Source: Streptomyces sulfonofaciens
GTDB lineage: Bacteria > Actinomycetota > Actinomycetes > Streptomycetales > Streptomycetaceae
DNA length: 64,000 nucleotides
Direction of reading: 5' to 3'
NCBI RefSeq assembly: GCF_014656295.1
Contig: NZ_BNCD01000015.1
Coordinates: forward strand, 62,001-126,000
Shown: positions 60,127 to 64,000 of the stretch, in pieces
Position numbering within the stretch: the stretch's first letter is position 1
How the letters are laid out: the number at the start of each line of letters is the position of its first letter
Notes under the pieces: generated by a model
The model's database searches: none
The model's input: only the letters and a program-made list of their open reading frames with translations
Told to the model about the DNA's origin: nothing
Program-made: the position numbers and the translations under genes

Positions 60127-60619
60127 CGTTGCGCGGGCGCAGCCGCTTCTTCCACGGGCGTACCTTGAGGCCCCTGCCGGCTCCGGCCCCGGCGGGGGCC
60201 TCGCGCATGCCCGGCTCCCGCAGGCCGGTGACACCGGCTGCCCGCGCCTCGGTCACGGAGCGTGGCCAGGCTTTGACCTGTGCTTCGACCCCTCTGGGCG
60301 TCCGGCTCCGTTCCCGGGCTGCGGGGTCCCGTTCCCGGGCTGCGGGGGCCTTTTCCGGGCCGGGGGCGCCCCGGTAGCGGCGCGGGGGACCTGCGCGAGC
60401 AGCCACGGCCGACCGGTACCCGATCACCGGCCCCGAGCCTCGTGCGGCGAGTGGCCCGCGGCCACTGCCGTACCGGGCCACGAAGCCACCGGGCAGCCGG
60501 GCCACCGGGCAGGGCCCTGCCGGACCGCGGGCGGAGGCATGCCGGAACCCGTCCCGGCGGGCGGCGATCACTGCGTAGTCTGGTGGCCCCCAACCACCCC
60601 AGGGAAGGAAAGCGTGATC
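60127..60619 (+). other. 493-base gap before the peroxiredoxin gene
   Basis: It holds a 21-base tandem duplication (GTTCCCGGGCTGCGGGGTCCC at 60310 and 60331, with a CCCGTTCCCGGG overlap) and no supported gene. The peroxiredoxin promoter should lie at its right end: TAGTCT at about 60574-60579 is a possible -10. Confidence 0.5.
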
Positions 60620-61078
60620 ATGGCGATCGAGGTCGGCACCAAGGCCCCGGACTTCGAGCTGAAGAACCAGCACGGCGAGACCGTGCGCCTCTCCGACTTC
60701 CGCGGAGAGAAGAACGTGGTGCTGCTGTTCTACCCGTTCGCTTTCACGGGTGTGTGCACCGGCGAGCTGTGCGCCATCCGCGACGAGCTGCCGACGTTCG
60801 TCAATGACGACGTCCAGTTGCTCGCCGTCTCCAACGACTCGCCCTTCACCCTGCGCGTCTTCGCCGAGAAGGAGGGCCTCTCCTACCCCCTGCTGTCCGA
60901 CTTCTGGCCGCACGGCGAGGCCTCGCGCGCGTACGGGGTCTTCGACGAGGAGAAGGGCTGCGCCGTGCGCGGCACCTTCATCATCGACAAGGAGGGTGTG
61001 GTGCGCTGGACGGTGGTGAACGCCCTCCCGGACGCCCGCGACCTCAACGAGTACATCCGGGCTCTCGACACACTGTGA
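60620..61078 (+). CDS. AhpE/BCP-like thioredoxin-dependent peroxiredoxin
   Basis: A 152-residue peroxide reductase. Peroxidatic Cys 46 is in FAFTGVCTGELCAIRDEL, with a second Cys 51 spaced as in PrxQ/BCP-type enzymes. KAPDFELKNQHGE and the late RGTFIIDKEGVVRWTVVNAL are family motifs. It detoxifies hydroperoxides. The start is ATG 60620 with GGAAGGAAAG upstream; a GTG at 60614 is possible. It precedes the TerD genes in the same direction, with a separate spacing of about 110 bases. Confidence 0.92.
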   Translation: MAIEVGTKAPDFELKNQHGETVRLSDFRGEKNVVLLFYPFAFTGVCTGELCAIRDELPTFVNDDVQLLAVSNDSPFTLRVFAEKEGLSYPLLSDFWPHGEASRAYGVFDEEKGCAVRGTFIIDKEGVVRWTVVNALPDARDLNEYIRALDTL

Positions 61079-61190
61079 ATCCAGGGCGTCAAGGTCTGCG
61101 GCGGCCGGGAACCCGTCACTAGGATCCACACGTTGATCCGATGCCAGTGCACGACGGGGCTCCCCGCCCCTGAAACCAATGGGAGGACTC

Positions 61191-61766
61191 GTGGGAGTCA
61201 GCCTCAGCAAGGGCGGCAACGTATCGCTGACCAAGGAGGCACCGGGCCTGACCGCCGTCACGGTCGGGCTGGGCTGGGACGTGCGTACCACCACGGGTAC
61301 GGACTTCGACCTGGACGCCAGCGCCATACTGACGAACACGGAGGGCAAGGTCAGCAGTGACCAGAACTTCGTCTTCTTCAACAACCTCAAGAGCCCGGAC
61401 GGCTCGGTGGAGCACACCGGCGACAACCTCACGGGTGAGGGCGAGGGTGACGACGAGCAGATCAAGGTGAACCTCGCCGGGGTGCCGGCCGACGTCGACA
61501 AGATCGTCTTTCCGGTCTCGATCTACGACGCCGACAACCGCCAGCAGTCCTTCGGCCAGGTGCGCAACGCCTTCATCCGCGTGGTCAACCAGGCCAACCA
61601 GCAGGAGATCGCCCGGTACGACCTCTCGGAGGACGCCTCGACCGAGACCGCCATGGTCTTCGGTGAGCTCTACCGCCATGGCGCCGAGTGGAAGTTCCGC
61701 GCCATCGGCCAGGGCTATGCCTCGGGTCTGCGCGGCATCGCGCAGGACTTCGGCGTCAACGTCTGA
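61191..61766 (+). CDS. TerD-family stress protein 1
   Basis: A 191-residue TerD-domain protein. VSLSKGGNVSLTKEAPGLTA at the start, FDLDASAILTNTEGKVSSDQ and DEQIKVNLAGVPADVDKIVF are the calcium-binding TerD pattern. It ends AWYDLSEDAS...GYASGLRGIAQDFGVN-like. The start is GTG 61191, five bases after GGGAGG (61181-61186), rather than the ATG at 61179 that overlaps the ribosome site. Tellurium-resistance and phage/stress-response roles are known for the family. In streptomycetes TerD paralogues influence differentiation. Confidence 0.93.
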   Translation: MGVSLSKGGNVSLTKEAPGLTAVTVGLGWDVRTTTGTDFDLDASAILTNTEGKVSSDQNFVFFNNLKSPDGSVEHTGDNLTGEGEGDDEQIKVNLAGVPADVDKIVFPVSIYDADNRQQSFGQVRNAFIRVVNQANQQEIARYDLSEDASTETAMVFGELYRHGAEWKFRAIGQGYASGLRGIAQDFGVNV

Positions 61767-61912
61767 CCGCCCCGGCGCCCGGGAGCCGACTGCGTTTGGC
61801 GGCCGGAGCGCACGGAAACACCAGACGTCAGCTCGTCCGTCCGGCGTCGCACCACCGCGTGCGGCGCCGGACGTGCTCAGTGCAGTTCCATCACTCGGGG
61901 AGGACCACGATC

Positions 61913-62488
61913 ATGGGCGTCACGCTCGCCAAGGGAGGCAACGTCTCCCTCTCCAAGGCCGCACCCAACCTCACACAGGTGATGGTCGGGCTCGGCTGGG
62001 ACGCACGCTCCACCACCGGAGCCCCCTTCGACCTGGACGCCAGCGCCCTGCTCTGCAGCGGCGGCCGCGTCCTCGGCGACGAGTGGTTCGTCTTCTACAA
62101 CAACCTCAAGAGCCCCGAGGGCTCCGTGGAGCACACCGGCGACAACCTCACCGGTGAGGGCGACGGCGACGACGAGTCCATCCTGATCGACCTCTCCCTG
62201 GTCCCGGCGACCTGCGACAAGATCGTGTTCCCGGTGTCGATCCACGAGGCGGACAACCGCGGCCAGACCTTCGGCCAGGTCAGCAACGCCTTCATCCGCG
62301 TGGTCAACCAGTCGGACGGCCAGGAACTCGCCCGCTACGACCTCTCGGAGGACGCCTCGGCGGAGACCGCGATGATCTTCGGCGAGGTGTACAGGTACCA
62401 GGGTGAGTGGAAGTTCCGCGCGGTCGGCCAGGGGTATGCGTCCGGCTTGCGGGGTATCGCTCTAGACTTCGGGGTCAATGTTTCGTAA
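61913..62488 (+). CDS. TerD-family stress protein 2
   Basis: A 191-residue TerD paralogue, highly similar to the preceding one. VTLAKGGNVSLSKAAPNLTQ and FDLDASALLCSGGRVLGDEW (with a Cys-containing loop unlike its neighbour) are followed by DESILIDLSLVPATCDKIVF and the same EWKFRAVGQGYASGLRGIAL ending. ATG 61913 has GGGGAGG upstream. The pair probably arose by tandem duplication. DNA identity is also visible over stretches such as AACAACCTCAAGAGCCC. Confidence 0.93.
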   Translation: MGVTLAKGGNVSLSKAAPNLTQVMVGLGWDARSTTGAPFDLDASALLCSGGRVLGDEWFVFYNNLKSPEGSVEHTGDNLTGEGDGDDESILIDLSLVPATCDKIVFPVSIHEADNRGQTFGQVSNAFIRVVNQSDGQELARYDLSEDASAETAMIFGEVYRYQGEWKFRAVGQGYASGLRGIALDFGVNVS

Positions 62489-62558
62489 AGCCGGGTACGG
62501 CGCGGGGGAGAACGTCCCCCAGACTCCGTCCGGGGGGATCCTCACGATTGGGTAGCAA

Positions 62559-63707
62559 GTGGTTCTGAAAACCTTCGGCTGGTCCTTTGCGATCACCGTG
62601 CTCGGCTTGGCCGTGGCCGTGATCTACGGTGGCTGGCAGGCATTCGGGATCGTGGCGATCCTGTCCGTCCTGGAGATCTCCCTGTCGTTCGACAACGCGG
62701 TGGTCAACGCCGGTGTCCTGAAGAAGATGAACGCCTTCTGGCAGAAGATCTTCCTCACCGTGGGCGTGCTGATCGCGGTCTTCGGGATGCGCCTGATCTT
62801 CCCCGTCGTGATCGTCGCCATCACGGCGAAGCTCAGTCCGATCGACGCGGTCAACCTCGCCCTGACGGACAAGGACCGCTACCAGCACCTGGTGACCGAC
62901 GCCCACCCGGCGATCGCCGCCTTCGGCGGGATGTTCCTGCTGATGATCTTCCTCGACTTCATATTCGAGGACCGGGACATCCAGTGGCTGCGCTGGATCG
63001 AGCGCCCGCTGGCCAAGCTCGGCAAGGTCGACATGCTCGCGGTCTGCATCTCCCTCGTGGTGCTCCTCATCGCCTCCATGACCGTCGCCGCCCATGCGCA
63101 CCAGCACGGCGGCATGCATGCCGACAAGGGCCAGACCGTGCTGATCTCCGGCGTGGCGGGCCTGATCACCTACATGATCGTGGGAGGTCTCTCAGGCTTC
63201 TTCGAGGACCGGCTGGAGGAAGAGGAGGAACGCGAGGCGGAGGCCGAGGAGAAGGCCAAGCGCACCGGGACCAAGGTGGACGCGGTGAAGCTGGCCGGCA
63301 AGGCCGCCTTCTTCATGTTCCTCTACCTGGAGGTCCTGGACGCCTCCTTCTCGTTCGACGGCGTCATCGGCGCCTTCGCCATCACCAACGACATCGTCCT
63401 GATGGCGCTGGGCCTCGGCATCGGCGCCCTGTACGTCCGCTCCCTGACCGTCTTCCTGGTCCGCCAGGGCACCCTCGACGACTACGTCTACCTGGAGCAC
63501 GGCGCGCACTACGCGATCGGCGCGCTGGCGGTGCTCCTGCTCGTGACGATCCAGTACCAGATCAACGAGGTCATCACCGGCCTGGTCGGCGTCATCCTCA
63601 TCGCCTGGTCGTTCTGGTCGTCCGTGCGCCGTAACCGCGCTCTGGCAGCGGCCGAGGGAAAAGACGCGACCTCGGATGACGCGGCCGAAGTGTCGTCCGG
63701 GGTCTGA
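62559..63707 (+). CDS. DUF475/TerC-like integral membrane protein
   Basis: A 382-residue multispan membrane protein of the DUF475 family, related to TerC. It contains LSVLEISLSFDNAVVNAGVL and LYLEVLDASFSFDGVIGAFA, paired acidic membrane motifs (E...SFDN / D...SFDG) typical of TerC. A cytoplasmic charged insert (about 222-240, EEEEEREAEAEEKAKRTGTK) lies mid-protein. A His-rich loop (AAHAHQHGGMHADKGQ) may bind metal. The start is GTG 62559. It is 70 bases after the second TerD gene and probably cotranscribed. TerC/TerD proteins act together in membrane-linked metal/stress complexes. Confidence 0.92.
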   Translation: MVLKTFGWSFAITVLGLAVAVIYGGWQAFGIVAILSVLEISLSFDNAVVNAGVLKKMNAFWQKIFLTVGVLIAVFGMRLIFPVVIVAITAKLSPIDAVNLALTDKDRYQHLVTDAHPAIAAFGGMFLLMIFLDFIFEDRDIQWLRWIERPLAKLGKVDMLAVCISLVVLLIASMTVAAHAHQHGGMHADKGQTVLISGVAGLITYMIVGGLSGFFEDRLEEEEEREAEAEEKAKRTGTKVDAVKLAGKAAFFMFLYLEVLDASFSFDGVIGAFAITNDIVLMALGLGIGALYVRSLTVFLVRQGTLDDYVYLEHGAHYAIGALAVLLLVTIQYQINEVITGLVGVILIAWSFWSSVRRNRALAAAEGKDATSDDAAEVSSGV

Positions 63708-63759
63708 CTCGACCGGTTCCACCGGTGTGACAGCAGGCGGAGTGAGGAACGCTCACTGC

Positions 63760-63795
63760 GGGGCGGTCATGAGGCATCACCCTCATGCCCGCCCC
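63760..63795 (+). terminator. 15-bp bipartite hairpin after the DUF475 gene
   Basis: GGGGCGGTCATGAGG (63760-63774) pairs with CCTCATGCCCGCCCC (63781-63795) at 14 of 15 positions (one T-C mismatch) around CATCAC. It lies 53 bases after the stop, before the third TerD-type gene. Confidence 0.65.
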
Positions 63796-63839
63796 CGGTC
63801 AGGGTTCCCGCATGGATCATTCAGGGCATTGGGGGCGGC

Positions 63840-64000
63840 ATGTCCTTCTGGGACGGTCTCTGGCGCGGACGCGCGACACAGTTCGAGTCGGGCAGCGCGG
63901 CGAGCAACTCCATCGAACTCACCAAGCGCCACTCGGCGGTGTCGCTGAGCAAACAGGGCGCGGCCAGCGGCAACCTCCGCGTCAACCTCTCCTGGCGCAT
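63840..64000 (+). CDS. TerD-domain tellurium-resistance protein (partial, continues right)
   Basis: The readable 53 residues begin MSFWDGLWRGRATQFESGSA and continue with IELTKRHSAVSLSKQGAASG and LRVNLSWR. These resemble the N-terminus of a TerD-domain protein with an extra leading segment (SFWDGLWRG), as in the streptomycete TerD-like gene beside DUF475. The start ATG 63840 follows GGGGGCGG. The TerD-domain assignment is from the KQGAASGNLRVNLSW stretch and position. The bulk of the gene is outside the window. Confidence 0.75.
   Translation, partial: MSFWDGLWRGRATQFESGSAASNSIELTKRHSAVSLSKQGAASGNLRVNLSWR

Noticed and set aside
61100..61175. Possible tRNA-like fold before the first TerD gene
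   Set aside because: GGGGC/GCCCC pairing is present but no acceptor stem, anticodon arm or TpsiC loop could be drawn.

Overview
The window reads as chromosomal DNA of a Streptomyces or very close actinomycete. It is very GC-rich throughout and has many GTG starts. It carries the fabD-fabH-acpP-fabF block behind a FasR-type regulator, a homodimeric aceE, DUF3145 and DUF3052 genes, a zinc-ribbon SCO2400-type protein, XRE/DUF397 pairs and a TerD cluster. The order of the conserved genes (sugar ABC, SCO2400-like, DUF3145, fab block, aceE, TerD) recalls from memory the S. coelicolor SCO2365-SCO2406 interval with extra accessory genes inserted. That synteny was not checked.

Layout. 1-7.0 kb (minus): a sugar or sugar-acid operon with an enolase-superfamily dehydratase, a zinc dehydrogenase, a U32-like barrel protein and a complete xylose/multiple-monosaccharide type ABC transporter (the permease runs off the left edge). 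7.3-15.2 kb: SCO2400-like protein, an IS5-type transposase stub, TetR/SDR and MarR/enal-reductase pairs, an XRE/DUF397 pair with two small companion genes, an EI24-family membrane protein and a peptide deformylase. 15.4-26.1 kb: an IclR regulator, a complete branched-chain-amino-acid-type ABC transporter and a full Rieske ring-hydroxylating system (alpha, beta, small protein, dihydrodiol dehydrogenase, ferredoxin, ferredoxin reductase). 26.6-31.8 kb: sulfur scavenging genes, namely a TauD-type dioxygenase, an unannotated cysteine leader peptide, a decayed oligopeptide-type ABC ATPase and a sulfatase with one frameshift. 31.9-38.6 kb: a beta-hydroxyacid dehydrogenase, TetR, GH3 glucosidase, aldose epimerase and an SGNH lipoprotein. 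39.1-46.3 kb: DUF3145, PPOX protein, the fab block, fasR and pirin. 46.4-55.8 kb: serine hydrolase, GNAT, MerR/aldo-keto reductase, DUF4429, alpha/beta hydrolase, TetR/MFS and a secreted I36-type inhibitor. 56.2-64 kb: aceE, DUF3052, peroxiredoxin, two TerD genes, a DUF475/TerC-like membrane protein and the start of a third TerD-type gene.

How parts work together. The aromatic-acid island looks like one regulon. An 18-bp IclR-type site overlaps the iclR promoter and start codon and recurs just after the ABC operon promoter; a weaker copy overlaps the dioxygenase promoter. A hairpin terminator separates the two operons. The ABC system would import an aromatic carboxylate and the oxygenase would convert it to a dihydrodiol and then a catechol. 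No ring-cleavage gene is present. The sulfatase operon begins with a leaderless Cys-containing leader peptide, which suggests cysteine-responsive attenuation. At least ten genes show a -10 box (TAnnnT) six to eight bases before the start codon and are probably translated from leaderless mRNAs.

Limits: functions come from motifs and remembered family features only. No database search, alignment program or folding program was run.
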